Shown: positions 23,368-36,540 of the stretch, piece by piece
Position numbering within the stretch: the stretch's first letter is position 1
Layout of the letters: every line of letters begins with the position of its first letter
Assembly: GCF_018320785.1 (NCBI RefSeq)
Contig: NC_054866.1
Coordinates: 38,479,000 to 38,542,999 of the forward strand
Length of the DNA: 64,000 nt
Origin: Cheilinus undulatus
Taxonomy: Eukaryota; Chordata; Actinopteri; Labriformes; Labridae
Direction: 5' to 3'
Translations under genes and position numbers: made by a program
The notes under the pieces: model-generated
The model's database searches: none
Told to the model about the DNA's origin: nothing
Seen by the model: the letters and a program-made list of their open reading frames with translations, nothing else

Positions 23368-24908
23368 ACTGCCTATGAAAAATTATTCATCCCCTTCGGT
23401 GCTTTACTCTTTTATTGATTCTATAAATCCATCATGGTCAATATAATTGGACTTTTTTTTTTTTTTAAAGTAAAAGAAACAAAATACCCTCTTTTATGTC
23501 AAAGTGAAAGTAAAAATATGTAATGTAAAATAAGTTACTGAATAAATATTCTACCCCTTCAAGTCAGTATTTAGTAGTCTGTGTGGATAGGTCTCCATCA
23601 GGCCTGCACACATAGACACTGCAATTTTACACCATTCCTCTCTGCAAAACTGCTCAAGCTCTGTCAGGTTGCATGGGAATCGGGTGTGAACAGCCCTTTT
23701 CAAGTCCAGCCACAAATCCTCGATCTGACTGAGGTCTGGGCTTTGACTCGGCCACTCTACAATATTCACCTTGTTGACTTTAAACCATTTCTGTGCAGGT
23801 TCCACTGTATGCTTTGAGTCTTACTGAAAAAGAAATCTTCTTTCAAGCCTTAGTTCTCTTGCAGACTGAATAAGATTGTCCTCCAGGATTTTCCTAGGTT
23901 TGCCACTTTCATTTTACCCTCTGTGTTTACAAGCCTTCCAGGGCCAGCTGCCGAGAAGCATCCCCCGTCATGATGCTGCCATCACCTGTGCTTCACAGTT
24001 GGGAAGGCATGTTTGTGGTGATGTGCAGTGTTTGGCGTCCACAAAACATGGCGTCTTGTCTTATGACCAAAAAAGCTCAATTTTGGTCTCATCATACCAA
24101 AGAACTTTCTTTCACTAATACCATGCATTTTTGCAAACTCTAATTGAGATTTAATCTGAGTTTTCTTCAACAGTGGCTTTCTCTTTGCCACTCTCCTATA
24201 AAGCTTTGACTGGTGAAGAACCAGGGCAACAGTTACTGTGTGCAGAGTCTCTTCATCTCAGCTGCTGAAGCTTGTAACTCCTTCAGAGTAGTCATAGGTG
24301 TCTTGGTGGCCTCTCTCACTAGTCTCCTTCTTGCATGGTCGCTCAGTTTGTGAGGATCTAGGCAGATTTACACTTGTGCCATATTCCTTCCATTTCTTGA
24401 TGATGGACCTAACTGAAGTCCAGGGGATGTTAATTGCCTTGGAAATTATTTTATATCCATCCCCTGACTTATACTTTTCAATAACCTCTTGTCTGAGTTG
24501 CTTGGAGTGTTATTTTGTCTTCATGGTGAAATGGTAGCCATGAATTCTGCTTAACAGTGACTGGGCCTTCCAGACACAGGTGTCTTTATACTACAATCAC
24601 TTGAGACACATTCACTGCCCTTAGGTGATCTCCATTTCACTACCTGTGAGACTACTAGCACCGATTGGCTGGACCTCTGTTGAACTGGGTTAGCAGCTTT
24701 AAAGAGGATATATATTTATGCACTCACTTATTTTGCATTACATATTTATTTAGATGACTCTTCTTTGTAAAGTTCTGTTTCACTTTGGCATGAAAGAGTT
24801 TTTTTTTTTTTTCATTTTTTAACACAAAAAAGCCACATTGTTTTGACTTTGATTTATAAAATCAATGAAAGGCAAAAACATCCAAAGAGGTGAATTCCTT
24901 TACTGTTT
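23368..24908 (-). mobile_element. Tc1-like transposon, degenerate, with terminal inverted repeats
   Basis: The ends are imperfect inverted repeats containing ctttactcttttattgattctataaat (left, split by mismatches) and its inverse near 24840-24900. The minus-strand frame 23805-23551 encodes a transposase C-terminus with VEWPSQSPDLSQIEDLW, which carries the catalytic aspartate after PSQSPD and the glutamate of IE. An upstream piece at 24191-23982 covers KKTQIKSQLEFAKMHG. Frames are interrupted. Same family as 46553-47680, in inverse orientation. Confidence 0.85.
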
Positions 24909-25319
24909 TCACTGCTCCTGTGGGAGCGGTTTTATGTTTTATTCGCTGCTGAAATAATCAAAGTTTGACATTTTTGCTTACAAAGATTCTTGATGAGTTA
25001 TACATTCAATGTTTAAAAGAAAGCAGGATGATATTTTTGCCAACATTACTTGGGATATAGATTTACAGTACATACTCTCCTAAGGAATAAGAGGTACTGC
25101 TCTGTTCACAGGGGGCGCCAAAATCAATAGAAAAGGAAAGTTCTCCACAGGAGCTTTAATAAATAATTTAAAGAAATGAATGAAAAACCAGAACACATTG
25201 GATACTGATTTAAACTTTAATTTACCACAAAGAAATTTTTTAAGATAAAATGTTACAGACTGAACCATCATTGGTTTATGGCTCATCTAAAAAGTCAAGC
25301 TGCTTATTAAAGCTGGTTC

Positions 25320-25365
25320 CCATAGTCGTGGTGATGATGAGGATGATGACGACGATGGTGATGAT
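25320..25365. repeat. GAT/GAC trinucleotide-rich tract in ppm1n 3' UTR
   Basis: An imperfect run of gatgatgaggatgatgac type just past the ppm1n stop. Possible ppm1n poly(A) signals beyond it are ATTAAA-type at 25155-25160 and AATAAA-type at 24938-24943 (both minus). Confidence 0.5.
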
Positions 25366-25398
25366 GCAAACATTGATTCTGCTTTGACAGTCATGGCT

Positions 25399-28300
25399 TT
25401 AGTTTGACTCCTCTGATGATCCTTCAATGTCCTGAAATGAAACAAAATATTATTTTGAGAACCAGGATGACACAATGAAATCATTAAAAATCATTATCAT
25501 GATTTTGGCCTTTGGAAAAAAAATCCATTCTGATCATTCGTCATCATTCTTTATATTTTAAAGTGTGTTTTAAGGACTGAATGTTAGCTACATTCACATA
25601 TCTGTATGATATTGGTATTGGCTAAAACTGATCATATCAGATATTGACCAAAAATCCTGTATCGTGTATCTGTACTTGTATATGGTGCTTGTGTCTTACC
25701 ATGGGCTCCTGGGATCTGTGAGCCATGACATGTTTCTGGTATGCAGAGATGATACAGTCTCTTCTGCACAGAGGGAAACAGTAGTGTTATATAATGTCAG
25801 ATGTTTACATTTAAATTTCCTTATAAGAATTGAGTTTCACTTAGTAGGTAAATAACCCAAACTGACTTGCTGGTGATGCCTCCTCCAGGCGGCAGCCCCG
25901 GTAACTCCTCTGCAGCCAGAAATTTGATCACATACAAAAGATCAGGCTCTTCATCTCTGGACCTCATCAGCTGTATAATCTCTGTGAGGGGAGATAGCCA
26001 GAATAGGATTAAATAAGAAAAGTTGTTCTTGTTTTGCCTAAAGTAACCTGGAGTAAAAGTCACTCACCTTCCACTTTCATATCAATCTGTTGCTCCAACC
26101 TCGCCTCCTGCTGCAGCGCCTCCTGTGACACCTGGGGGGCGCCAGGGAAGCAGATAATGATGATGCTGATGTTATCCAAGCTGCCCTGCAGGGGGAGACA
26201 GAGTGCTGAATTAAATTATAAGCACTTAGCAGTTTTGACAATCGTGAGAATGAAATAGGCATTGTCTGAGAGTGCATTTACATTCTAAGGCAACTTTTTG
26301 GAGTGTTTTCATTAATACTACCCTTTCTTTTGCTGAAATTTTCCTCAAAAGGACAATTTTTCTTAACTAAATTAATTTGGTAGCTGTTTTTTGCTGTTCA
26401 TTTCTAGTTATGCCGCAGGGGATAACAGATTCACCTAAACATTAGGCCTCTCTATCCTGCATAGTTTACTATACATTATTTCAATAATTAATATTAATGC
26501 CACCTCAGTCGGTTATTAAATAAAAAAAAAACATCAGCATTGCTTCAGATATTTCAGATAAATCTTACCTCTGAACCATTTAGAAATGTGGATGTGGCTG
26601 CCTCCCCTATTTCCCTTTATCCCTTTTCTTTTCCTTTTTTTTCTACTGCAGCTTTAGCCAGCTTAATACATCAGTCATCTTTTATGTCTGTATCCGTGAG
26701 ATCTGTGGTTTGGAATTATGACTGCAAACAGCAGGTGTGTGGTCTAGTAGTCTGGCTGAATTACTGTTCTCATGTTAGAAAATGATTGAAATTGAGCTTA
26801 TGATCCTGGTCTCTCACTTGTTTGAAATCGGTTAAGATTTTATGGTTGTAGCCAGCAAGAGGTGCAGGGGTTAGCGCTGTTGCCTCACAGCAAGAAGGTC
26901 CCTGGTTCGCTTCCCGGTTAGGGCCTTTCTGTGCGGAGTTTGCATGTTCACACATGGGTACCCTGTTCACACGGGGTTCTCTCCGGATACTCCGGCTTCC
27001 TCCCACCACCAAAGACATGCTCATTAAGTTTATTAAGGATAGGCTCCAGTGGTATAGGTAAGCGGTATAGGAAATGGATGGATAAATAATTCTCCTGATT
27101 CAAAAATGTCCCTTACTTGAGCCTAATATATCTAACTTTGTCAGTGATATGAGCTTAAACAAGAAGGTCTTTTAAAAAAACATTAATTTTCTCTGATGTA
27201 ATGTAGAGTTTGTTATGGATATTGTTAATCCATTTTGAGAGTATTATTAGTATTGACTGCATCAATCCATGATTATTCAGCTGTATGGCTTCTGTAGTCT
27301 CAGCAGTTTTCTGCCATCAGCATTGACTGTGACATCAGATATGTGCAGTTAGGCTCAGTGTGTACTGGTACATGCAGTCTTTTAACCCCTAAGCCTTTTA
27401 AGTGAAATAAATAGCCACACATGTTGGTCAGGATAAAGCCTCTGAGCAGGTATGCGTGGATTTGTAACACTGCCGTCAATGGACTTACATTCAGTGTTAA
27501 TCTGAACCATGTGTATCATTTCTCTCCTGCCATCCCATATCCCTGCATGCCTAGATGCAGCTATTTATAGGACAAGGCGGTTACTAACAAGCATTAGAAG
27601 GACCTGCAGGAGAAATCGACTTACATAACATCAACGCAAGACCTCTGAACAGAGACCCTAACCCTCTGTTTACACCTGGTCACAACACGGGGCTTAATGT
27701 AAAGCTTCCCATTCATAAATCCACCGGCTCTAACACCACGTCCTGGAATAACCCTGTACACTACGTATGTACAGTCCCTGTAAAGGATAACACCATGTAT
27801 GGACTTAGATCATCAAAACTTGCAATGTGTCAGTACTTTCCGTCACTATGTGTTTTTCCACCTGTTATTTGAATTATCGATAACGTGCAGGAGTTGGATC
27901 TTTTCAAATGTAGTCTGAGAAGCAACTGTACAAAAATCTGTAATTGGTCACTTGTAGATATGCTTGCTGTCATCAAAGGCAGTGGTTCCCAACCTTTTTC
28001 CCATTAAGCCCTCCCTACTTGTATCTAAGAAGAGCTAAGGCCCCCAGGTCCCACACAAAAAAGAACTGATATACTACTGTCAAAAATACACATCGATTTG
28101 AATAGTTTCAAACGTTCAGATCCCAACAAAATAGCCCAAAACACAAGTTTTCTTTCCTGACCTTTGTAGAGCTATTCATAAGTATATTATTGTGCTTTTA
28201 GTTTGTATAACAGCCTAATTTTTACAACTTCAGAGCAGACAGACCCTCCCACCCCTTCTAAAATATCTGGTGCCTCCCTAGGAGGTCCCAGACCCCAGGT

Positions 28301-31300
28301 TGGGAACCAATGATCTATGGTATCTAAGGTGTGTATTGAGTCAGTTTGCACTTAAAATTGTAAGTCAATTTTTTATCCAGAGGCTGCTACAAGAGAAAGA
28401 AAGGGAGCAGTGTTGCATTAATGTTTGTTCAATATAGAAACAAACAAAAAAACAGTTCTAAAAAATCTAAAATAAATCAAAATTTGAGACCATCTAACAC
28501 TGCCTGGGTATCAGGACCCACCAACACTATTCCAACCACTCAAGTTGATTTAATGAAAAATGTTGTACTTTGGATCCCAATTAAAACAAAACTGAAAAAA
28601 GACAGAACATGTTTAGAAAGAAAATCATTACAGAAGAAACATGCATACATCTCATTTTACTGCATTTTCCAAGACATGTGGTTGAAATGTGATCATTTCT
28701 TTAGGAATCACCTCTTATCTTAGGAAACCAGCTTTATTATCCAAAGCAAAAGAGAGGTGTGAGCAGAAACCTTGAGACAAATACGGAAATTTACTCATCA
28801 TCATATGAAAAACTAAGAAATAGAATTATTAATTTACTATATATCCTCTTTGAGCTTTCAAGCATAGATTTTTTGTTTTGGCACAAGTTTGTTACCCACC
28901 GGAAAGAGCTCTGCAGCCCACTTTTGGGACCTGCCCCACAAGCTGAGAACCACTGATCACAACTGTGGAAACTGAACTGATGCATCAACTAGAATATATA
29001 AAAAGCATCTACCTCTATTTTAAGGTCATTTTCCATCTGATAATACTAAGAAAATGTACTTTGATGTAGTTTATTTCCTTTTCCTCCTCTCACAACTGCC
29101 CCTAAGCAGTGTTGGCAAGCTTTCAAAATTAGTAAAAAAAAAAGTAAAACAAAAAATCTCTTCCTTTATTGGCATGTTTTTTTCTTTAGGTCACACAGAG
29201 GCCTTAGTTATAGGTTCAGTGTTTTAATGACCAACTAAAAACTCCCTACATAAGCTTTAGAGTGTTATTTATCCAAACATTTCATTTTCCTTTGTTTGTA
29301 TTCTCTTTTGACTCCTCACCTTATAGAGACAGAGGTCAATGACCTGAGTGCAGATCTCTCTCAGATCATCACACACCTGCAGACGGCTGCGCACAAAGGC
29401 ACACAGTTCCTCATTACCAATGGCATCCCACACACCGTCACATGCCAGAATGAGGAACTCGTCTTCAGGCGTCCTCTCCATCTCGTACACCTCTGGCTCT
29501 GGCGACACCAGCTGCTCTGTCTGAGGCCTCCAGTCCACCTCCTTGAAGTCAAAGTCCCCAAGAGCTCTGGAGACGGCCAACGAGCCATTGACTCTCTGCA
29601 GGGTCACGGAGCCTCCAGCGTTCTGAATGCGCTCTTTTTCTCTGGGGTTGAAGGGCTTGTGGTCCTCCGTGTAGAAGACGACCTGGCCGTTGTGGCAGAG
29701 CAGGGTGCGGGAGTCCCCACAGTTGATGAAGTAAACGTGACGTGGGGAGATCATGACAGCTGCTGCAGTGGAGCCGCTGCGGTCCCAGTTGTCCTGACGA
29801 GCCAGTTTGTGCATGTGGCGATCGATGTCCAGGAAGCCTTCACGGATCCCCTCCTTCACCTGCTCAGGATCCTCACTGGCTTTGATGCCACCTGTGGGGT
29901 ATCAGGAGAAACATTTGATTTTCACACCTTTTTTCTTGTTTACTTTTTGGGCTTTTTGGCATTTATTTGACAGGACACGTAAAAAAATAGGGCAGTTTGC
30001 AAAGAGAGGGAGGGGAGATGTAACCTCTGCTCTACCAACTTAAGCCAGCCACACACTACAGGATTTTAAGCCCGATTTGCGGCAAGATTTCCTCCCCCCA
30101 CGATCGTGGGGGTGAATCCTGGATGGAGCCTCGCCGCAAACAATTATTTGTCTGAATAATCCTCATGTTTGTGGTGTCATCACCGTTATTTTACTGCTCC
30201 AAATCGCGTCGTAGCCTCCTAGACCCCAAATCATAATTATCAAACGTGTTTGATATTTATGACTCTAGGTCGTAGTGCCTCTGACGGAGTACCCACAACA
30301 ACCAATGAGAGCGAGCAAAAGGGGTAGCATCACCAGCCGGATCGTACGTACTTTCACGGCTTACAACCATAAACACAACTACCTTCATTTAGCCAGGACT
30401 TCATCCTGAGTCTTTCCCTTGTTTTATGATATGCTGCACTTGTAATGTATACCAAAACAGGAAATTGTCCTTTTGTCTGTGGTCTCCCATGGTTTTGAAA
30501 TTGTATACGATTCAAAAATTGTCTAGTGTGTAGCTGGCCTTAATCAATCAGTCAGTCTAGTGTTTCTGCTTAACCCCAGTTCATATCAGACACTATTAAT
30601 CATAAAGACCCAGCATTAATTCACCATGAGCACTCGTCAACATTTGGTAAAGTTACAGCGGCACGGACGACTTTCTTTTTCACACAAGTGGAAACTTTGG
30701 CAGAACCAAATGCATGTCAGTGCTACTAAGTCAGCTGAGCATTACTGGTGCTTGTTCACACTATTATTTATGATTTCAGTACTGGAGTAGAAAACAAAAC
30801 AAAAAAGAACAGTTTCTATATAACATAGTATCAGTGTTTGATTCAGTCTGGTGCAAGGCATATACCACATTTTAAGAGTTACAATAAGCATGCAAAACAC
30901 AAAAAAAGTAAGACAAAATGGTACTAGAGTGAAGTTTGTAGTACAGTGTAGAGCTGAATATGCTGCCCTTTTTGTTCTATGAAGGAAGCCTGCAAAATAT
31001 TTGGCCTGCACAGAAAGATGCAACAAACAATACAGAATGTGTGAAAAAATACACTTTTTTATTTATAATTTTTTCCCTTTAAACCATAGAAGTCCATGAT
31101 CACATGGTGTAATGTTATGTTCTTTTTTTGTTACATGATCGCATGAAAACAGAGCCATATTTTGCATTGCAGTCACTTTGTTTGGGAAATTTTGTTTTAT
31201 GTCAATAGGCCAATTAGAAGGAAATATGATCATTTAAATTTAATATAAAAATGATTTTGCTAATGGGGTACAGTGTTGCATAATGTACATGACTGACACT

Positions 31301-32562
31301 GGTAATTTCTTCATGACTTTGGCATTTTGTTTTTCTTTTTTTTTTTGCTTAAAAACAAAAAATCTTAGATTTCTACTATCTGCTGATCCTTCATTTTGTA
31401 GAAATGCAGTCCTTTTAATTTTTTCTTCTTCTTCTACATAGTTCAGTGGGACAGTTAAAAATGGAGGAGATGCCTGTTTACATGAATATATTTTTTCTGC
31501 ATTTTGCTGATTTTGGTTCACTTGTATGTCTGTGTTGTTTATTTCACACTGTTTGTGAACCTTTCAGTCTTGGAATGCAAAGAGTGCAATATTTTTCTCT
31601 GTATAAGAGTTAAACAGAGAAAAAGTATAAAATATAAAACTTGTTATCTGTTTGAATGCCATCACATGTATCTTTATTCCTGGCTCATTCATTACTTTAA
31701 TAATTGTTTTGAGCAAAAAGTACCACATTATTTAGTGTCTGATTAAAGTATGATGCCATTTTTCTTACATCTTTCCAGTTAGCTTTAGGACTCTTTAAAA
31801 TGATATTTAAACAAGGTATTTGCACTTTTAAAGTAAATGCTTCTATTGTTAATCTGCTCAAGTTTTTCCCTCTGTATTGTGTCTCAACATTCAGTGTTAT
31901 TTATATCTGGTATGTAACATCAGTGTTTGTGTTTATATGTCATTTTAAATTTCCACATCATTGCACTAGATTGATTTAGCTTACTCTGTCATGCAAAATG
32001 ACTTAAAGTCAGTGTGTGAGTTAAATGTCATTGAACAATAGGAGGTACATCCTTTCCAAACAACCAGTTAAATAGGTTTTCAGTGTAAGAGGAAGCAATC
32101 TGGTCATCTTAATTAGCAAGATTTATCTAATTACTTGTTGATTAATTGTTCCATACCTGTTGCCAGGATGTGATCCAGTAGGTTTCTGGCACAGTACTGT
32201 GCCACTGTGGTGCCTGCATGTCCATCAAAAACAGCAAAGTACCCCCAGTCTATCAGGTCTCCTCTCAGCTGAGGCATGCACGTGTGGGCATCCTCCATCT
32301 GAGCCCTCCATCCCTGCATGCTCGCCACGGCAAAGTTCAAGCCTGACTGAGACCCCCCCTCCGACACAAGTTTCTCCAGGATGGGCCTGTCCAGATACGG
32401 GCTGGGCATTGAGATGTCCTCATCAAAACTGTCATCATCCCCGTTCACTGGTTCCCTGGTTCCCCCTTTGAAGAAGAAGGTGACCACTCTCTCTGTCTCT
32501 TTGACCAGCTGACGAAGGAAGGAGGGCACCTCCACATTGCTGGCACGCCTGGCCGTCCTCAT
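25399..32562 (-). CDS. ppm1n: PP2C-family Ser/Thr phosphatase (PPM1N), complete, six exons
   Basis: Coding exons, minus strand: 32562-32157, 29891-29320, 26185-26068, 25981-25867, 25763-25700 and 25431-25399, all GT-AG and in phase; about 435 aa, near human PPM1N (430). It is a Mg/Mn-dependent phosphatase of the PPM1A/B/N group. Metal and phosphate residues are visible: [58 protein letters not shown], then GSLDNISI. The last motif is SRDNMS in PPM1A/B; the metal-binding D is kept but R is L. The PPM1 C-terminal helical domain follows ([15 protein letters not shown]), ending in IEGSSEESN. The start chosen is the first ATG; the frame stays open upstream to at least 32691 with a basic segment, so an upstream start or exon is possible. 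Head-to-head with rtn2, as in human 19q13. Confidence 0.9.
26850..27090 (+). mobile_element. Short copy of an abundant fish interspersed repeat
   Basis: It contains the words gttagcgctgttgcctcaca, ctggttcgcttcccgg (B-box-like) and gagtttgcatgttc, and ends in aatggatggataaataa. A second, longer copy sits at 57848-58430. Located in the ppm1n intron between exons 29320 and 26185. Class not certain (SINE-like). Confidence 0.6.
27980..28312. mobile_element. hAT-like MITE in ppm1n intron
   Basis: Inverted ends cagtggttcccaacc and ggttgggaaccaatg, flanked by an 8-base near-duplication (atcaaagg / atctatgg). Same family as 40765-41062 and 43624-43961. Non-coding. Confidence 0.75.
28490..28965. mobile_element. 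hAT-like MITE, family shared with 50316-50795
   Basis: Shares ggtatcaggacccaccaaca, cagaagaaacatgcatacat-like and atctcattttac words with the copy at 50316-50795, and ends in gctgagaaccactg. The 100-codon open frame inside (28421-28723) is fortuitous, since the second copy does not preserve it. Confidence 0.65.
29892..32156. other. First intron of ppm1n
   Basis: A 2.27 kb intron between the two largest ppm1n exons. It contains a TIR MITE at 30043-30545; the remainder (30550-32150) is AT-rich with no recognised feature. Confidence 0.7.
30043..30545. mobile_element. TIR MITE, family shared with 36828-37235
   Basis: Left end gccagccacacactacagga and right end ctagtgtgtagctggcctta are inverse. 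The internal words ttttaagcccgattt, cgatcgtgggggtgaatcct and gtctgaataatcctca recur in the copy at 36828. Non-coding, relatively CpG-rich. Confidence 0.75.
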
Positions 32563-32949
32563 CACGCCGCGGAGCCTCCTCTCGAGCTTCCTACTGGGCC
32601 TGGCAGCAGCACGTCTCCTCTTGACACCCCTCCTCCGGCCCTGTGTTTTCCGCAGCAGGTCCAGGGCAACAGGTAGGTTATGGCTTACCAAGCAGATAAA
32701 CAGAAGGTCCCTTCAGACAAGAATTATCCTCTTAGATGAAAAACGGAGCAGGTTTTAAAGTAATCAGGGCCATCTTTGTACAGTCTAAAAATCCTTCTTC
32801 TGTCCTCTTTGTTCTATGACAGAACCAAAGGATGTTGTCCTCTCTGTGTCTGTCTCTGTCTGTGTCTATTTCTCCCTCCTCCTCCTCTTCTTTACCCATC
32901 CCGTATTAGCCCTGCGCTTCTATTGGCCTATCTATTTCTGTTGATTGAT

Positions 32950-32965
32950 CCCCCCCCCCCCCCCC
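32950..32965. repeat. Poly(C)16 tract upstream of ppm1n
   Basis: A homopolymer run within a CT-rich stretch (32830-32990). On the ppm1n sense strand it is G16. Confidence 0.8.
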
Positions 32966-33389
32966 TTCTCTGTCTGTGTAACACTGCTTGATAATCACCT
33001 GGCCTACAAGGCAGCACACATAACTGGAGTCTGCACGCAAGAATGGATTATGAGCACAACACTTTCCACAACAAACAGGGATGTTGTGGTTAGTCAGACA
33101 TGTCTGTACAAATATTACAAACTTAAGTACCAAAAAACTTTGTGTTTTGAGATTTTCATGTATGAATGTTGCATATTTGGATGATTAGAATAGAAAAAGG
33201 AAACATTACTGCCTGCTTCTACTGACTTGGTTAACAACTTTGTGCAAGAAAAGATGTATAAGTTTAAGATATGCAGCAAAATTAAGGGCAAAAATGTATT
33301 CTTGATAAGGGAAATGGCATTAGATGGAACAACCCAGTTACAAGGTTAGTATAAAAATTCTGTATTTATTCTCCACTTTTAATTCCTCA

Positions 33390-33710
33390 GCTGTCTGAAG
33401 TGGCCCCAAAATCAATCCTGTCTAAGATGTTATACTGATGTGCCTCTCGCTGAAAATTGCTAGCCCTGCTCAATTTGGCATCAATAAAAAGCTGTGCACC
33501 TCCAGTCCAATTTTGAAAATGCAACTGTGCAAACTGTATTTGAAAACCCATCTTGGATAACATGAAACTTTCCACACAGAATCTCTGGAGCTCCGTCACA
33601 GTGACCATCAGGTTCTTGGCCACTTCTCTTACTAAGGCCCTTCTACCTCGACTGCTCAAGATGGCCAAGTGACCAGCTTTTGGCCATCTTGAGTTGTATG
33701 CTAATGACAT
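33390..33710 (-). mobile_element. Fragment of Tc1 transposase N-terminus
   Basis: Minus-strand frame 33710-33387 contains LSSRGRRALVREVAKNLMV and TVTELQRF, the second helix-turn-helix of Tc1-type transposase DNA-binding domains. The catalytic domain is absent, and the downstream part is unrelated or diverged. Confidence 0.75.
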
Positions 33711-35329
33711 GCAATTTTATCTACCAGTTTAACCTATTAGTTACTGATCACTTAAACCTAATTTTAGTGTAAATGACTTACCTCAGTGGCAAGCTACTAC
33801 ATGAGACTTAATCAAAATAAACTGAATGTATCTTTGACCTTTTAACCAGTAGCCTTGGTGAGAAATACTCTTTGTCCCTCCCCTGAATAGTTGCTTCATT
33901 TGATAAATGAGCTTTGTATAGTGTTAGACCCTTTATTATATTCTAATCAAAAATCAGCTTGGTTAGGTTATTAAAATAGTAATTTAAGTCCCCATAGGAC
34001 CATAAAACTGTAATCTGTGCTTTAACATTAAAGGTTTTAGTTTATCCTTATTGCACTTTGATGACTCTGAGGGTGTAAAATGCTGGTTCTGACCTTTAAA
34101 CAATAAAGGCGACACATCAGTTGTGCTCTGACAGACACTAATGGTTATCAGTGGTACACAGATACATTCATATAATACACAGTTACATATAAACAACATG
34201 ATGAATAAAACAAAAATTGTCGGGGGTCAAAAAACACTCCAACTTAAATAAGATTAACTGACTTAACTTTTTCCAGTATGTCAAAAATATTATTATTTAT
34301 CCATTTTAGCAGACAACCAAATTAGCAAACATGTATGAACAAAGTTTAATGACAATCTTTAGAAAAATATTTTTATGTCAACCACTTTCTCAGACTGCGT
34401 CTACCCAATACCAGAAGTACTGGCTGAATCTGTGTTGATCCTCTATGTCAGCTGAGCATCTAAATCTTGTTAACTTCTGGTTATTTTGGATTTCCTGACC
34501 TGGTTTACATGTAGGAACTCTTGAGGTTTTGATACTTAACCGGCTATAAACAGGGCTAAACCTTTTACCAGCTGACTTTGCTCCCTGTTGGCAGTGTTTC
34601 ATGTCAAGTGTGAGTTTGTTTGTCTTTGTAAGGATGAGCACGCACAGTCAACGCTGAATGTGGGATTCTCTTTGACTTACTTATATTGGTTTATTATCTC
34701 CAGCACAACATGAGTGTAGACGCGTCTGTTTTAATGTGTTGGTTCAGGAGATTAAGATTGTATGAGCTGCCTTGTTGGAGATTGTTTTAATTCAAGGATA
34801 AGAGCCTGTGTAATATTGGAAGTTTATTTCTTTTAAAGGAAGCCATCTGTTACTAAATTAATCCAATCCAACTAGCATCTTGTCTCCAATAAGCTGATTT
34901 ATTCCAAGCAGTCTGCGAAAATCACTTTCCCTGCATTTCACGCCATTTGATAGCCATCTGTCAGCAACTTCAATACAAATATTTTAATCCATATATAGTT
35001 AGATGTAATTGCCACTCTATACACCTCTGATTATTGTTTTAAAATGTGTCATTTAAAATACATTGTAAGAATGTGTGAAAGCCTTTAAAACTGGCCGAAT
35101 TTTCAAGAGTTTTTCATTAGAGTACATCTTTGTAAGTAAAGGGGCAAAGGCCGGCATATCAGTAATTTGTGTTGTGTCTTCATTTTACCAAGGAATAAAA
35201 TAGATTTATAAATTGTATTGCCTTGGGGAGATGCTAATGCACTAATTGTTACAAAAGACACATTAGCGATAACATGATTTGGCGCTCTATGAAACCAGAT
35301 AACCTTGTAAATTAATGTCAGCTTGAAAT

Positions 35330-36540
35330 GTATAAAGATAAAATGTTGGATGGCCCAAAGTTTTTTTTACAATTAAATGACTCAAAATCTGAAGTAATTT
35401 TATTCAACCACCCAAACCCACAAATCCCTCAGATCCAAAGTTCCCTCAGTCCACTGTCCTCAAACATCACCACCACAGCCAGAAATTTAGGAGTTACCTG
35501 TGATACAAACCCACCTTCGAAAAACATATCATAACAGTTGTACAGTCCTGCTTCATCCACAACAGAACAATCTCAATAATCAAACCCATCCTGCCCCCTG
35601 CTGATCTGGAAAAAAATCATACATGCCCTAATATTCTCCCGACTGGACTCCTCTCTGGCATCACCAAAAAAATCCCTCTCTTGTCTCCAACTGGTCCAAA
35701 ACACAAAACACAGCAGCTAGGCTTTCGACTGGTTTTAACAGACGGCATCACATCACACCTATCCTCGCTTCCTACCGCTGGCTTCCTGTCACTTTTAGAA
35801 TTGATTTTAAGATTTTACTGATCACTTTTAAAGCTCTCATGGGTTTAGCCCCAGGTTGTATTACTGAGATGCTGACCCCTTATGAGCCTTCACGCAGCCT
35901 TAGACTCTCGGGCGGGGGTGCCTGGTCATTCCAAAGTCAAGACCCAAATCTAAAGGAGACAAGGCTATTGCTGCCAGGACCCCTCGACTTTGGAACGGCC
36001 TGCCCGAGGAGATAAGGCTAGCAGATTCAGTAACATCTTTTAAATCACTCCTTAAAACTCACTTTTACAGAATTGCTTTTATGTGACACTTCCTTTAACT
36101 TATTTTTATTATCACTCTTTTGCTCATTTTGCTGTTCTTACTCCTTTTATCCTCGACCTTTCCTTACATTGCGGTCTCAGTATCCTCTATTTTCAACATT
36201 TTACCTGTTCCTTCTCTTTTATCTGCTTTTAATCTTCTTATTTTTGTTTTATTGCCATTGATGTGACGTCGTCGTCTTATATACGTATATACAGTTTTAC
36301 TTTCATATTATATCATACTGTCTTTTTCTGGATATTTTCATCTTTTAGTATTCTAATTACCTTCAAGATCATCTGTGTAATTTCTATTCCTTTCAACTGT
36401 GCTCATTTTGTAGACTTTTGTGTTTCAGTTTGTTTTGATTTTCGGTTTGATTATCAAGACTTTCTCTGTTTGGTTTATTGTTAATTTGTTTTCGTTTTTT
36501 GTTTTGTAAACATCTGTTTTTAAAGGATTATTAGATGATA
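35330..36540 (+). mobile_element. L2-type LINE, 3' end
   Basis: Broken plus-strand frames encode the C-terminal part of a non-LTR reverse transcriptase: NDSKSEVILF near 35375, LGVTCD near 35490, and the conserved tail RTPRLWNGLPEEIRLADS with SFKSLLKTHFYRIAF near 35975-36080. A pyrimidine-rich 3' UTR follows. The RT core and endonuclease are missing, consistent with 5' truncation. Several stops and frameshifts. Confidence 0.85.

Larger units (their letters stand above)
17435..24900. other. Intergenic region upstream of slc3a2
   Basis: About 8 kb separates the slc3a2 start from the ppm1n stop. The first 200 bases beyond the ATG at 17434 are comparatively CpG-rich and probably include the slc3a2 promoter and 5' UTR. 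The rest holds two degenerate minisatellites, a tRNA-derived SINE, a Tc1 element and unassigned AT-rich DNA (20140-21100, 21500-23350). No gene is supported. Confidence 0.6.

Noticed and set aside
28421-28723. 100-codon plus-strand open frame
   Set aside because: Lies over a MITE; the sister copy at 50316 does not keep the frame.
29296-29970. 224-codon open frame, plus strand
   Set aside because: It is antisense to the large ppm1n exon (29891-29320), whose minus-strand frame has strong PP2C homology.
36073-36484. Hydrophobic small open frames (possible membrane proteins)
   Set aside because: They arise from the pyrimidine-rich 3' UTR of the L2-type LINE.
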